Source of the DNA: CAVVZJ01 sp963752755
GTDB taxonomy: Bacteria; Planctomycetota; Planctomycetia; Isosphaerales; Isosphaeraceae
DNA: 64,000 nucleotides
Assembly (NCBI GenBank): GCA_963752755.1
Contig: CAVVZJ010000001.1
Location: forward strand, 620,001 to 684,000
Direction of reading: 5' to 3'
Shown here piece after piece: positions 43,517 to 53,518 of the stretch. Every line of letters begins with the position of its first letter. The first letter of the stretch is position 1. Under the pieces are notes generated by a model that saw only the letters and a program-made list of their open reading frames with translations, did not search any database and was not told where the DNA came from. A program made the position numbers and the translations under genes.

Positions 43517-46500
43517 AGCTCCACCTCACGGGCGCCACGCGCCGGGAAGAGGCTGTAAAGGACGGGGATGAGGAACTGCGGGAGGATCATCGCCACGGTC
43601 ATGCCGCCGACGACCACGATCGCCAGCGGCTTCTGCGCCTGAGAGCCGATCGAGGTTGCTAGCGCGGCCGGCAGAAGCCCGAGGATCGCCGTCAAGGCAA
43701 TCATCACGACCGGTCGCAACAGGTTTTCCGAACCGGTGAGCACCGCCTCGCGGACCGGCATGCCGTCGGCGCGCATCCGGTTGAAGTCATTGATCAGGAG
43801 CACGCCGTTCTGCACCACCACGCCGAAGATCGAGATGAACCCGACCGCCGCCGAGATGCTGAACGTCGTGTGCGTGATCAGCAAGGCCCAGACGCCGCCC
43901 ATCGCCGCCGTGGCCACGCCCGCCATCACGATCAGGGCATCCTTCAGGTTCCCGAACATCGTGTAGAGCAGAACCATGACCAGCACGAACGAGACCGGCA
44001 CCGTCACCATCAACGTCGCGTTCGCTTCCTGCATCTGGGCGAACTCGCCCGACCACTCGATCTCGTAGCCGTCCGGCAAGAGTGACTTGCCACCCGGCGG
44101 ATGCTCCACCCGGTGCTGCGCCTCGACAATCGCCGAGGCCAGGTCGCGACCGTGCACGCTGAACTTGATCGGGATGTAGCGCCGATTGTTCTCCCGATAG
44201 ATATACGACGCCCCCGGCTTGTGCGGGTCGATCTCGGCAAGCTGACTGAGCGGAATCCGCGCCCCGGCTGGCCGTCCTCGCCCGGCACGTCGATCGGAAT
44301 TCGGGCGATCACCGACGGGTCGTCCCGGAGCGACTCCGGCAGCCTCAGCACGATGTCATACAGCTTCTCCCCCTCGACCATCTCCGAGAACGCCTTGCCG
44401 CCGATCGCCACCTGGACGACCGCCTCCACATCCGCCACGCTCACCCCGTAGCGGGCGCACGCTCGCCGGTCGATCCGGATCTCCAGGCTCGGTTGCCCGA
44501 CGATGTGGAAGACGCCCACGCTCCCAATCCCCCGGACCTTCCTCAACTCCTCGGCCACCTTGCCGGCCACCTCCTCCAGCCTGTTCAGGTCGTTGCCGAA
44601 GAGCTTCACCGAGTTCGCCCCCTTGACCCCCGAGAGCGCCTCCTCCACGTTGTCCCGGATCAACTGCGAGAAACTGAACGTCAGGCCGGGGAACCGATCG
44701 AACTTCTCCGTCAACTCGTCCTGGATCTTCTCCCGGGTCATTCCCTTCCGCCACTTCTCCATCGGCCTGAGCGGCACGTTGAATTCGAGGTTGAAGAAGC
44801 TCGTCACGTCCGTGCCGTCGTCCGGCCGACCGACGTGCGACATCACCCCCCTCACCTCGGGCACCGACGCGATCACCTCCCGGATTCGCGGCGCCATCCG
44901 CGCCGCCTCTTCCAGGCTGGTCGTCCTCGGCATCAAGGCCCGAATCCAGAGGTTGCCTTCCTCCAGCTCCGGCATGAACTCCGCCCCGAGGTGCGGGATC
45001 AGCAAGGCCGTGTAGCCGAGCAGGACCGCCGACGCCCCCAGGACCAGCCAGCGGGCGTTCAGCGCCCCTTTCAACAAACCAACATAAGCCCACTTCATCA
45101 AGCGATCGAGGATCGTCTCCTTCTCCTCCGTCTTCTTGTGGAAGAAGAACGAGCAGAGCACCGGGCAGAGCGTCGTGGCGATGATCAAGGCTCCCAGGAT
45201 CGAGAACGCATACGTGTTCGCCATCGGCCCGAACAACGCCCCCGCCGGCCCGCTCATCACGAACAGCGGGAAGAACGCGCACACGATGATCATCGTCGAG
45301 AAGAGGATCGGCCGTCCCACGCCACCCGCCGCCGACTCGATCCGATCGATCAAGGGGCGGTGCCGGTCGTGGCTGTGCGTGACGTGCCGGAAGATCGTCT
45401 CCACGATGATCACCGCGCTGTCCACGATGATCCCGAAGTCCACGGCCCCGATCGACAGCAGGTTCGCCGACTTGCCCTGCGCGAACAGCACCGAGACGGC
45501 GAACAGCAAGGCCAGCGGCACCACCAGAGCCACGATCGCCGCGCTGGCCAGGTCCCCCAGAAAGACGAACAGCACCAGCACCACCAGGCCCATGCCGACG
45601 ACCAGGTTATGCAGCACGTTATGTGTCGTGACGTGGACCAGGTCGGTCCGCCGGTTGAACGGCACGATCCGCATCCCCTTCGGAAGCAGGTCGCCGCGGT
45701 TCAGCTCGTCGGTCTTGGTCTGCACCGCCTCGGCCGTCGGGAGACTCTTCTCATACTTGCGCATGAGCACGATCCCCTCCACGACGTCATCCTGGCCACC
45801 CCGCCCGACGATCCCGAGCCGCGGCCGGTGGCCGATGACCACCTTGGCGAGCTGGCGGACGTAGATCGGCACCCCGTTGTGCGAGGCGACGATCACCTCG
45901 TTGATGTCCTCCAGCTTCTCCACCTCGATCAGCGTCGCCTTGTCGATCTGCGCCGGGTCGAGCGGGTCCACGCCGCCGCCGAGCAGGCCGAGGGCGCGGA
46001 CGTTGTGCGACTGGCTCCCCAGCGAGACGTAGTTGGCCCCGACGTTGGCGTTCGAGCGGTCGATCGCGTCCTCGACCTGCTGCAGCGTGATCCCGTAGGC
46101 GCGGAGCTTCTGCGGGTCGAGCAAGACCTGATACTGCTTGATCGTGCCGCCGTAGCCGGTCACGTCGATGACGCCCGGCACCTGCTTGAACGCCCGGTTC
46201 AGGACCCAGTCCTGAACGGCCTTGAGCTGGCTGGTCGTGTAACCTGGCCCCTCCAGAACGTAACGGACGATCTCGCCCGTTGGGCTCCAGGGCGAGAGAC
46301 CCGGCTTGACGCCCGCCGGCAAGTTATCGGCGGCGTTGATCCGGTTGAGCACCTCCTGGCGGGCCGTCCAGTAGTCGGTGCCGTAGGCGAACTGGCACTT
46401 GATGTCGTTCAGACCCGCGATTGACGTGCTCCGCAGGTCTTCCAGGCCAGGCATGCCGTTGAGCGCCGTCTCCAGCGGGATGCCGACGAGCCGCTCCATT

Positions 46501-46679
46501 TCCTCCGGGCTGGCGCCGGGGTTCTGCGTGATGACCTCGACCAGCGGGGGCGTCGGGTCGGGATACGCTTCGACGTTCAGGTGAATCGCGGAGTAGGCAC
46601 CCACGCCGATCAGTCCTAGGACGCCCAGGATCACGATCAGGCGATTGTGCAAGCTCCACGCAATGATGGCGCGGACCAT
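43513..46679 (-). CDS. Heavy-metal-type RND efflux pump, CusA/CzcA-like (frameshift near 44265)
   Basis: About 1055 residues from the ATG at 46679 (MVRAIIAWSLHNRLIVILGV), the typical size. Inner-membrane proton-driven pump with 12 helices and two large periplasmic loops: AYPDPTPPLVEVITQNPGAS, SPWSPTGEIVRYVLEGPGYT, AVDFGIIVDSAVIIVETIFR in TM4 (proton-relay Asp) and FFPLFVMSGPAGALFGPM. A shift near 44265 changes frame; the rest reads ARIPLSQLAEIDPHKPGASY through FGVVVQNGVLLINDFNRMRA to the stop overlapping the adaptor gene. The HME subfamily fits best. Order here is pump then adaptor, the reverse of cusBA. The substrate is probably a metal ion or other cation, inferred from the subfamily only. 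Confidence 0.88.
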
Positions 46680-46843
46680 GTGGGGGAAGTCCCCGTTGTT
46701 CAGTACGCTGTGAGGAGATTTCGGGACCTTACGGACGCCAGGCTCTGCCTGGCACCGGTCGAGGCCGCCGCCGTGAGAGGGTTGGAGACGCCGATTCGGA
46801 GCCGACGTCGTCGCGCCAGTCGGCGCGAGGCTCCCCATCTGCA

Positions 46844-47224
46844 TCAACAGCGCAGTCGTTCTGCAAATGACGCGCCCGATGGCCCGCTTCTCACCACGAC
46901 CCGGCCGCAGCTGACCGGGGTTGTCGGTCGTGGCGCCGGCGCCCACAAGCGCGAGGAGCCCATCGTCAGGGGTAAGGCCCGGGCTTCGTCCTCGTCGGCA
47001 TCGATGACGACGTCGCGATCAAAGAGCGGCCGGTCCTGCCCGGCCTTCCGGGGTCGCAACCGCGGCGGTCGGCTTCGCCCTGGGGCGTTCCATGCCGCCA
47101 CAGCCGCGGCAGGTCCCCCCTCAAACGCCAGATCGCGCATCGCCAGCGCCGTCTCCCAGGGCCAGCCGAGGAGAGCTACCAGCAACAGCACGGTCACCCG
47201 GATCACTGGAGCGTCGGGGGTCAC
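46844..47224 (-). CDS. Small putative secreted protein upstream of the RND pump
   Basis: 126 residues from a GTG at 47224: TPDAPVIRVTVLLLVALLGW then PWETALAMRDLAFEGGPAAA. The hydrophobic start fits a signal peptide. The body is Arg/Pro-rich and contains DRDVVIDADEDEARALPLTM and CGRVVVRSGPSGASFAERLR. It is 164 bases upstream of the pump gene on the same strand, a place often filled by a small exported protein in metal-efflux operons. No metal-binding cluster is obvious, and the poor conservation of the middle means this could be a chance open frame. Confidence 0.45.
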   Translation of the reverse strand: MTPDAPVIRVTVLLLVALLGWPWETALAMRDLAFEGGPAAAVAAWNAPGRSRPPRLRPRKAGQDRPLFDRDVVIDADEDEARALPLTMGSSRLWAPAPRPTTPVSCGRVVVRSGPSGASFAERLRC

Positions 47225-47914
47225 ACGAGCCTGCTTATCGGGATGAGCAGCGAAGTTAGTCGGCTGGATTGGTACGGATGATCGCCTCCGGCCGATGATC
47301 CGCGTCGGAGAGATTATAACGCTCGTCTTCCCAAAAGAAACAAGTCGGGTCGCCGAATTCCCAGGACGAAGCCAGTCGCCGATTTTGACCAGGATTTTTG
47401 TAGAAAAAGGGGAATTCCGCAGGTCTCATTTTCGAAGATGAACAACGACGTCCACGCCGCCCTCAGCCTGGGGTGGCGGTCGCCCGACCCGTCCCCTTGG
47501 CAATTCGGAGTCAAGCCTCGCAGTATGCGACGGCGCCGGCTGCGGCCCGGGCGCCGAACGAACTTCAAGATGGCCGGTTTCCCGATCGCAATTCACGGCC
47601 TCTCAAGTACTTGTGGTTCTTCGCTTTGAGACGCAAAGCGTGTCCCCCCGGCGTTCCTCCGCATCGCAACGGCGCCTTTCCGGCGTGATCGTGGCGTGAC
47701 CGCGAGCGCCTCGCCTCCGGTTGCTGTGGGACGCAAGGGTCCCACCGGGAGCGTGCCAATCGGCCGGGGTCCCCGAGCGCCGAACGAACTCCTGGCGACG
47801 CGGTCTGTCTGTCACAAGTCCCGGGTATACCAGGAGATCGGATTCCTGGCTTTGCGGCGTAAAGCGCGTCCCCGGACCATCCCGGCGGCTGCGCGGGAGC
47901 GTCACCGAGGCGGC
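47225..47914. other. Gene-free region with tandem dispersed repeats
   Basis: 690 bases. From 47225 to about 47430 the sequence is A/T-richer (CCCAAAAGAAACAAG; TTTTTGTAGAAAAAGGGG) and probably carries the promoter of the efflux operon. From 47430 to 47910 two GAACGAACT repeats lie in tandem. No coding sequence is supported. Confidence 0.55.
47530..47910 (+). repeat. Dispersed GAACGAACTT repeat, tandem copies 3 and 4
   Basis: Copy 3 has the core GAACGAACTT at 47556-47565 followed by CAAGATGGC; copy 4 has GAACGAACTC at 47782-47791, 226 bases later. In each, an A/T-richer spacer ends in a short hairpin, CGCTTTG-AGACG-CAAAGCG in copy 3 and GCTTT-GCGGCGT-AAAGC in copy 4, followed by GCGYGTCCCC and a GAGCG-containing tail. 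Copies 1 and 2 have the same tail without the CTTTG hairpin. Confidence 0.72.
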
Positions 47915-48139
47915 TCACTCGCCGCGCTCGCGGATCGTGCGGATCGACTTGCGGAGGAAGCCGATGACGGCCCAGCCGCTGAACATCCCGAGCATGTAGA
48001 GTCCCAGGCTCACGGCCGCCATGGGAGCCTCGCGGCTCCAGCCGAGAAACTGAATCTTCACGCTCTGGGTGTTCTGGAAGATGAACGTCACCAGCGCCAC
48101 AACGAAGATGAACAGCAGAATCGAATAGACGATCTTCAC
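47915..48139 (-). CDS. LapA/DUF1049-like small membrane protein
   Basis: 74 residues from the ATG at 48139. First helix MKIVYSILLFIFVVALVTFI, then FQNTQSVKIQFLGWSREAPM, second helix AAVSLGLYMLGMFSGWAVIG and a basic end FLRKSIRTIRERGE. The FxxQNxxxVxxxFL turn between two helices is the signature of the LapA (DUF1049) family, small inner-membrane proteins that in proteobacteria help assemble lipopolysaccharide. Its role in a planctomycete is not known. It is a lone gene, divergent from the DUF1501 gene. Confidence 0.85.
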   Translation of the reverse strand: MKIVYSILLFIFVVALVTFIFQNTQSVKIQFLGWSREAPMAAVSLGLYMLGMFSGWAVIGFLRKSIRTIRERGE

Positions 48140-48345
48140 GGGGGCCTCTCAACGCCTTTGGGCCGAGGGGGGACGACGCCTTCCCGGCCACGCTACAACG
48201 CCCCAGGGCCGACCGCAACCAGGCAGGGTACCTGTTTGAACCGCGCCCGTCCTGCGATTAGGATGGATGGCAATCCCCGCCGACGCTGCCGCGCCCTGGA
48301 TCTGCCCACCCCGACCCAAACCGACCGGAACCGCGAGGTCGCCCC

Positions 48346-49719
48346 ATGTTCCGCCTCGACGCCCGCAAGCCCGTGCACTTCTGCGACGGCCTGACCCGTC
48401 GCGACTTCCTCCACGCCGGCTCGCTCTCCCTGCTCGGCCTCGGCCTGAGTTCCTTCGCCCAGGCGAAGGCCGCGGGGGGCGTCGCAAAGGACAAGGATGT
48501 CAACTGCATCCTCCTGTTCCTCGTCGGTGGCCCCAGCCAGGTGGATACCTGGGACATGAAGCCCGACGCCCCCCCCGAGGTCCGCGGCCCGTTCAGGCCG
48601 ATCGACACGAACGTACCGGGCATCCAGATCAGCGAGCTGTTCCCGCGTCTGGCCACGCTCATGGACAAGGTCTCCCTGATCCGCACGGTCTATCACAACG
48701 CCACGGCCGTCCACGACACCGGCCACCAGATGATGCAGACCGGTCGTCTCTTCACCGGCGGGATCGAACATCCCCACATGGGTTGCGTCCTGACCCACCA
48801 GAAAGGGGCCCGCGGCGACGCCCCCTCCCACGTCCTGATCCCTCGACCGATCGGCAACACCGGCGGCAATATGCCCCACGGCCAGAATGCCGGCTACCTG
48901 GGCAAGATGTACGACCCGTTCGTCCTCAACGCCAATCCCAACGACAAGGACTTCAAGGTCCCCGACCTCCTGCCCCCCGACTACATCACCGCCGTCCGCG
49001 AGTCCCGCCGTCGCAAGCTCCGCAACGCCATCGACGGTTCTGTCCAGGCGTTCGAAGCCTCCGCCGACGCCCGCCTGCTCGACGCCAACTTCCAGCAGGC
49101 GTATTCGATCATGTCGAGCCAGACGACCCGCGAGGCTTTCGACCTCGGCAGCGAGCCTGAGGAAGTCCGTAACCGGTACGGTCGCACCAAGTTCGGTCAG
49201 AGCTGCCTGATGGCCCGCCGGCTGATCGAGCGCGGGGTCCGGTTCGTGACGGTTAACCAGTTCGAGACCGTCTTCAACGAACTGACCTGGGACAGCCACG
49301 GCTCCGCTCCGTTCACCTCCGTCGCCGATTACCCGACCGTGATCGCCCCCAATTTCGACAATGCCTACGCCTCCTTGATCGAGGACCTGGCCCGCACCGG
49401 CCAACTGGAGAACACGATGGTCCTCGCCTTCGGCGAGTTCGGCCGCACGCCCAAGATCAATCCGGCCGGCGGCCGCGACCATCACCCGAACTGCTGGAGT
49501 GTCCTGACGGCTGGCGGCCCCATCCAGGGCGGCCGGATCGTCGGCGTCTCCGACGAGATCGGCCACTCTCCCAGGGACCGCCCCGTCACCACCGCCGAGA
49601 TCGCCGCCACCGCCTACCACGGCCTCGGCCTCCGCCTCGACCTTGAACTCCCCGGCCCGCAAGGCCGCCCGATCCGCCTCGTCGATCACGGCGTCGAGCC
49701 TGTCATGGAATTGTTCTGA
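48346..49719 (+). CDS. DUF1501 Tat-exported sulfatase-like protein
   Basis: 457 residues, intact. The twin-arginine signal is in LTRRDFLHAGSLSLLGLGLS. DUF1501 landmarks: DVNCILLFLVGGPSQVDTWD, MKPDAPPEVRGPFRPIDTNV, HDTGHQMMQTGRLFTGGIEH, CLMARRLIERGVRFVTVNQF, WDSHG, and MVLAFGEFGRTPKINPAGGR. The fold belongs to the alkaline phosphatase/sulfatase clan but the metal-centre and activity are not established. DUF1501 genes usually travel with DUF1549/DUF1553 genes in planctomycetes; here a methyltransferase gene lies between the two (33 then 78 bases), all on the + strand, so one operon is likely. Confidence 0.9.
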   Translation: MFRLDARKPVHFCDGLTRRDFLHAGSLSLLGLGLSSFAQAKAAGGVAKDKDVNCILLFLVGGPSQVDTWDMKPDAPPEVRGPFRPIDTNVPGIQISELFPRLATLMDKVSLIRTVYHNATAVHDTGHQMMQTGRLFTGGIEHPHMGCVLTHQKGARGDAPSHVLIPRPIGNTGGNMPHGQNAGYLGKMYDPFVLNANPNDKDFKVPDLLPPDYITAVRESRRRKLRNAIDGSVQAFEASADARLLDANFQQAYSIMSSQTTREAFDLGSEPEEVRNRYGRTKFGQSCLMARRLIERGVRFVTVNQFETVFNELTWDSHGSAPFTSVADYPTVIAPNFDNAYASLIEDLARTGQLENTMVLAFGEFGRTPKINPAGGRDHHPNCWSVLTAGGPIQGGRIVGVSDEIGHSPRDRPVTTAEIAATAYHGLGLRLDLELPGPQGRPIRLVDHGVEPVMELF

Positions 49720-49751
49720 TCCTTCTGCCTTCGGAAAGCCGGGGTTTCTTG

Positions 49752-50540
49752 ATGAGCCCTCCCGAGCACGACCGCGCCCTCGCCTCCGCCTTCGACGGCC
49801 AGTCCGCGCAATTCGAGCGCTCGCCGGTCCAGAGCGATCCGGACCTCCTCCGCCGGATCGTCGCCTTCGCCGACCTGCCGCCCGAATCCCAGGTGCTCGA
49901 CGTCGGTTGTGGCCCCGGCCTTCTGGCCGAGGCGTTTTTGGTCGCGGGGCACCTGGTCTATGGCATCGACCTCTCCGGCGAGATGGTCCTGCGGGCCCGC
50001 CGCCGATGCGGCGAGCGGACCAGCAGCAGCCGCCGTTACTGGTTCCGCCAGGGTTCGCTCTTCGACGTCGGTCTGACCGACCCCTGGCCCCCGTTCGACG
50101 CCACCGTCTCCCGTTACGTCCTCCACCACGTCACCGACCCGCTCGCCTTCCTCCGCCGCCAGGTCGTGCTCCTGCGTCCCAACGGCGTGCTGATCCTCTG
50201 CGACCACACGACCGACCCCGACCCCGCGCTCGCCTCCTGGCACCAGCAGATCGAGAAGGCCCGCGACGTCACCCACACCGCCAACCTCACCCCCGGGGCC
50301 CTCGTGGACCTCCTCGCCGCCTCGGGCCTGGAAGTCATCCGGCTCGTCGAAGAGCCCTTCACCCTCGACTTCGACGAGTGGTTCGACCGCGGCACCCCTT
50401 CCGAGCCCAAGGAGGCCGTCCGCGACCGCCTCCTCTCCGGCCCCGGCGCCCGTGGCTTCCGCGTAACGCAACGACCTGACGGTGGCCTCACCATTCACTG
50501 CTACCGAGCCCTCCTTCGCGCCATTACCCCCTATCCTTGA
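49752..50540 (+). CDS. Class I SAM-dependent methyltransferase
   Basis: 262 residues from the ATG at 49752. Motif I VLDVGCGPGLLAEAFLVAG, then VYGIDLSGEMVLRARRR (Asp binding the ribose of SAM), PPFDATVSRYVLHHVTDPLA and LVLLRPNGVLILCDHTTDPD fit the UbiE/ubiquinone-type methyltransferase fold. Substrate cannot be predicted. It sits between the DUF1501 and DUF1549/DUF1553 genes on the same strand. Intact; no membrane segment. Confidence 0.87.
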   Translation: MSPPEHDRALASAFDGQSAQFERSPVQSDPDLLRRIVAFADLPPESQVLDVGCGPGLLAEAFLVAGHLVYGIDLSGEMVLRARRRCGERTSSSRRYWFRQGSLFDVGLTDPWPPFDATVSRYVLHHVTDPLAFLRRQVVLLRPNGVLILCDHTTDPDPALASWHQQIEKARDVTHTANLTPGALVDLLAASGLEVIRLVEEPFTLDFDEWFDRGTPSEPKEAVRDRLLSGPGARGFRVTQRPDGGLTIHCYRALLRAITPYP

Positions 50541-50618
50541 GCCGATCCGACCCCCCGACGTGGCCCTCCCTCCCGAGGATTCACCACCCCGATCGACGAC
50601 GCCCGAGGCCCCCGCACC

Positions 50619-53073
50619 ATGTTCCGATCGACGCTCACGATCCCCGTTGCCCTCGCGCTCGCCCTGACCGCCCGCGCCGACGACCTGGCGATCCTGCCGC
50701 CCTCGGCCACGCTCGACGGCCCGAAGGCATCGCAGCGGTTCCTCGTCGAGGCCCGCCGCGGCGAGGTCCACGTCGGCGACCGGACATCGAAGGCCGCCTT
50801 CGCCATCGACAACCCGCGGGTCGCGACCGTCTCCCCCGAAGGCGTCGTTACCCCGACCGGCGACGGCACCGCCACCCTCACCGCATCCGTCGGCGACCAG
50901 ACCGCGCAAGCGACCATCACCGTCAAGGACTTCGCCAGAGACGAGCCCTACAGCTTTAAGAACGACGTCCTCCCCGTGCTCACCAAGGCTGGCTGCAACG
51001 CCGGGGCCTGCCACGGCGCCGCGGCCGGCAAGAACGGGTTCCGCCTCACCCTCCGCGGCTACGGCCCCGAGATCGATTTCGACGTCTTGACCCGCCAGGC
51101 CCTCGGCCGCCGGGTCGTGAAGACGGCCCCCGCCGAGAGCCTGATGCTGCTCAAGCCGACCGGCGCCGTCGAGCATGGCGGCGGCGTCCGCTTCGAACCC
51201 GACTCCCTCGAATACCGCATCCTCTCCGGCTGGATCGCCGCCGGCACGCCCCGACCCCGACTCGACGAGCCCCGGCCCTTGAAGGTCGAGGCCCTTCCCG
51301 CGCTCCCTGATCTCCGAGCCCGGCCAGTCCCAGCAACTTCTCGTCATCGCCACCTACTCGGATGGCACCACCCGCGACGTCACCCGCTGGTCCAAGTTCG
51401 ACACGACCGACATGACCGTTGCCAGGGTTGATGACTCCGGCCTCGTCACCGTCAACGGCCCCGGCGAAGGCGCCGTCTCGGTCTGGTTCTCCAGCCTCGT
51501 CGATCTCGCCACGATCACCGTCCCCTCCGCCGAGCCCATCGACCCCCGCCTCTTCGCCGAGGCTCCGCGTCACAACCGGATCGACGAGCTGAACCTCGCC
51601 AAGCTCCAATCTCTCCAGATTTCCCCCTCGCCACCTGCCGACGACGCCACCTTCCTCCGCCGAGCCTTCCTCGATGCCACCGGCACCTTGCCGCCCGTCG
51701 AAGCCGTCGATTCCTTCCTCGCGGACTCGGACCCGGAGAAGCGAGCGAAGCTCGTCGATCGACTGCTCGCCAGCCCGGAATACGTCGATTACTGGTCCTA
51801 CAAGTGGTCCGACCTCCTTCTCGTCTCCTCCAAGAATCTGCCCGCCCCGGCGATGTGGTCCTTCTACCGCTTCGTCCGCCGCGCCGTCGAGGAGAACCGC
51901 CCCTGGGACGCTTTCGCCCGCCAGGTCGTCACCGCCCGCGGCTCGACCTTGACCAACGGTGCCACCAATTACTTCGTCCTCCACCGCGACCCGATCGACC
52001 TCACCGAATCGACCAGCATGGCCTTCCTCGGCCTCTCCCTGACCTGTGCCCGCTGCCACAACCACCCCCTGGAGAAGTGGACCCAGGACCAGTATTACGG
52101 CATGGCCAACCTCTTCGCCCGCGTCGCCCTCAAGGACGGCGGCACCGCCCCCGGCGACGTGATCGTCTCCGCCGCCTCCGAGGGCAACATCCGCCACCCC
52201 CGCAAAGGCGTCGCGATGGCCCCTCAGCCGCTGGACGCCAAGCCCCTGCCGCTCGACGCCCGCGGCGATCGTCGCGAGGCGTTCGCCGACTGGCTCGAAG
52301 ACCCGGCCAACCCTTACTTCGACAAGGCCCTCATCAACCGCGTCTGGGCCAACTTTTTCGGCCGCGGCCTGATCGACCCCGAGGACGACCTCCGCGCCAC
52401 CAACCCCACCAGCGACGCCGCCTTGCTCGACTGGCTCGTTTCCGACTTCCGCGCCCACGGCCGCGACGTGAAACACCTGATCCGCACGATCATGACCTCC
52501 GCCGCCTACGCCCGCTCCAGCAATCCCTTGCCCGGCAACGCCTCCGACACCAAGTTCCTCAGCCACTACACCGTCAAGCGCCTCCCCGCCGAGGTCCTCC
52601 TCGACGCCCTCGCCCGCGTCACCGAAGTGCCCACCGCCTTCCCCGGCTACCCCCCCGGCTGGCGGAGCCTCCAGCTCCCGGATAGCCAGGTCGCCAGCAC
52701 CTTCCTCGACTCCTTCGGCCGCCCCGACCGCGAGAGCGTCTGCTCCTGCGAGCGTTCCGACGAGCCGTCCGTCTCCCAGGCCCTCCACCTGGCCAACGGC
52801 TCGACCCTCAACGACAAGCTTCGCTCCGACCAGGGGGCCGTCGCCCGCCTCGCCGCCGCCGACCTCTCCGACGCCGTCGTCCTCGACCGGCTCACCCGCT
52901 CCGCCCTCGCCCGCCCCGCCACCGACGCCGAGAAGGCCCGCATTCTCCCGCTTCTCGCCGAGGCGACCGCCGGCCTCGACGACCCCAAGGCCCGCGCCCA
53001 GGCTCGCCGCCAGGCGATCGAGGACCTCTTCTGGGCGACGCTTACCGGCAAGGAGTTCCTGTTCAACCACTAG
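50619..53073 (+). CDS. DUF1549/DUF1553 cytochrome-like protein with Ig-like domain (frameshift near 51310)
   Basis: About 817 residues. Signal peptide MFRSTLTIPVALALALTARA; a bacterial Ig-like (BIG2) domain reading FAIDNPRVATVSPEGVVTPT; then a c-type heme site, LTKAGCNAGACHGAAAGKNG. The frame changes near 51310, after which SQQLLVIATYSDGTTRDVTR (second Ig-like domain) runs on into DUF1549 (LNLAKLQSLQI; FLRRAFLDATGTLPPVEAVD; a second heme-like site LTCARCHNHPLEKW) and DUF1553 (NRVWANFFGRGLIDPEDDLR; SFGRPDRESVCSCERSDEPS; ALHLANGSTLNDKL). Such planctomycete proteins are periplasmic and thought to pair with DUF1501 proteins; the reaction is unknown. Confidence 0.88.
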
Positions 53074-53140
53074 CGGAGTGAATTAGGATCGATTCGAGAG
53101 GAAGTCTGGCACACAACCTCGGCCCCCGGCATCTCATGAC

Positions 53141-53518
53141 TTGGACACTGATCGTCGCATCATCCCCGTGGACCTGTTCGCCTTCGGAAGCCGGCAGGCT
53201 CCACGGGCGCCTCGCCCGATCAAGGACGTGCCGCTCGACTCCGCGGGCCGGGTCATCTCTCAGGGCGGCTACCTCCCGGAAGGGGCTTCGACCTACGGTG
53301 ATCCGATGAGCGCCCCCTTGAGCGGCCACTATCATCGACTCCCCGCCGGGACCTCTCTCCCCGAAGGTCTCGAAGCACTGGCTGACGGGAGCGACGTGCT
53401 TCCTGATGGCCCCCACGGACCGTCGCACCATACGATTTACGCCACGGCCTCCATGACGTTCGACACCTTCGCCGCGCTGTTTCTGGGTCTCCCGTGGACT
53501 TATGGAGGCAAGAAATGA
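53141..53518 (+). CDS. Tse2-like ADP-ribosyltransferase toxin domain
   Basis: About 125 residues; no ATG is available, so the start is a TTG at 53141 or a GTG at 53168, and the frame is open for a further ~50 bases upstream. The pattern GASTYGDPMSAPLSGHYHRL, PAGTSLPEGLEALADGSDVL and HHTIYATASMTFDTFAALFL matches Tse2-type toxins (GGTSVFD..., IPDGTDIPPDLKVKQD, THYTIMPAKPM in Pseudomonas Tse2), a NAD-dependent toxin fold. It ends LPWTYGGKK. No signal, PAAR, Rhs or other delivery domain is attached. Its stop overlaps the ATG of the next gene (AATGA), so the two are translationally coupled. Confidence 0.75.
   Translation: MDTDRRIIPVDLFAFGSRQAPRAPRPIKDVPLDSAGRVISQGGYLPEGASTYGDPMSAPLSGHYHRLPAGTSLPEGLEALADGSDVLPDGPHGPSHHTIYATASMTFDTFAALFLGLPWTYGGKK

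Noticed and set aside
44493..46424. Long plus-strand open frame opposite the RND pump
   Set aside because: The pump on the other strand is unambiguous; this frame has no recognisable features (His/Arg/Gln-rich shadow).
51151..53070. Long minus-strand open frame opposite the DUF1549/DUF1553 gene
   Set aside because: Gly/Glu/Val-rich antisense shadow of a well-supported gene.
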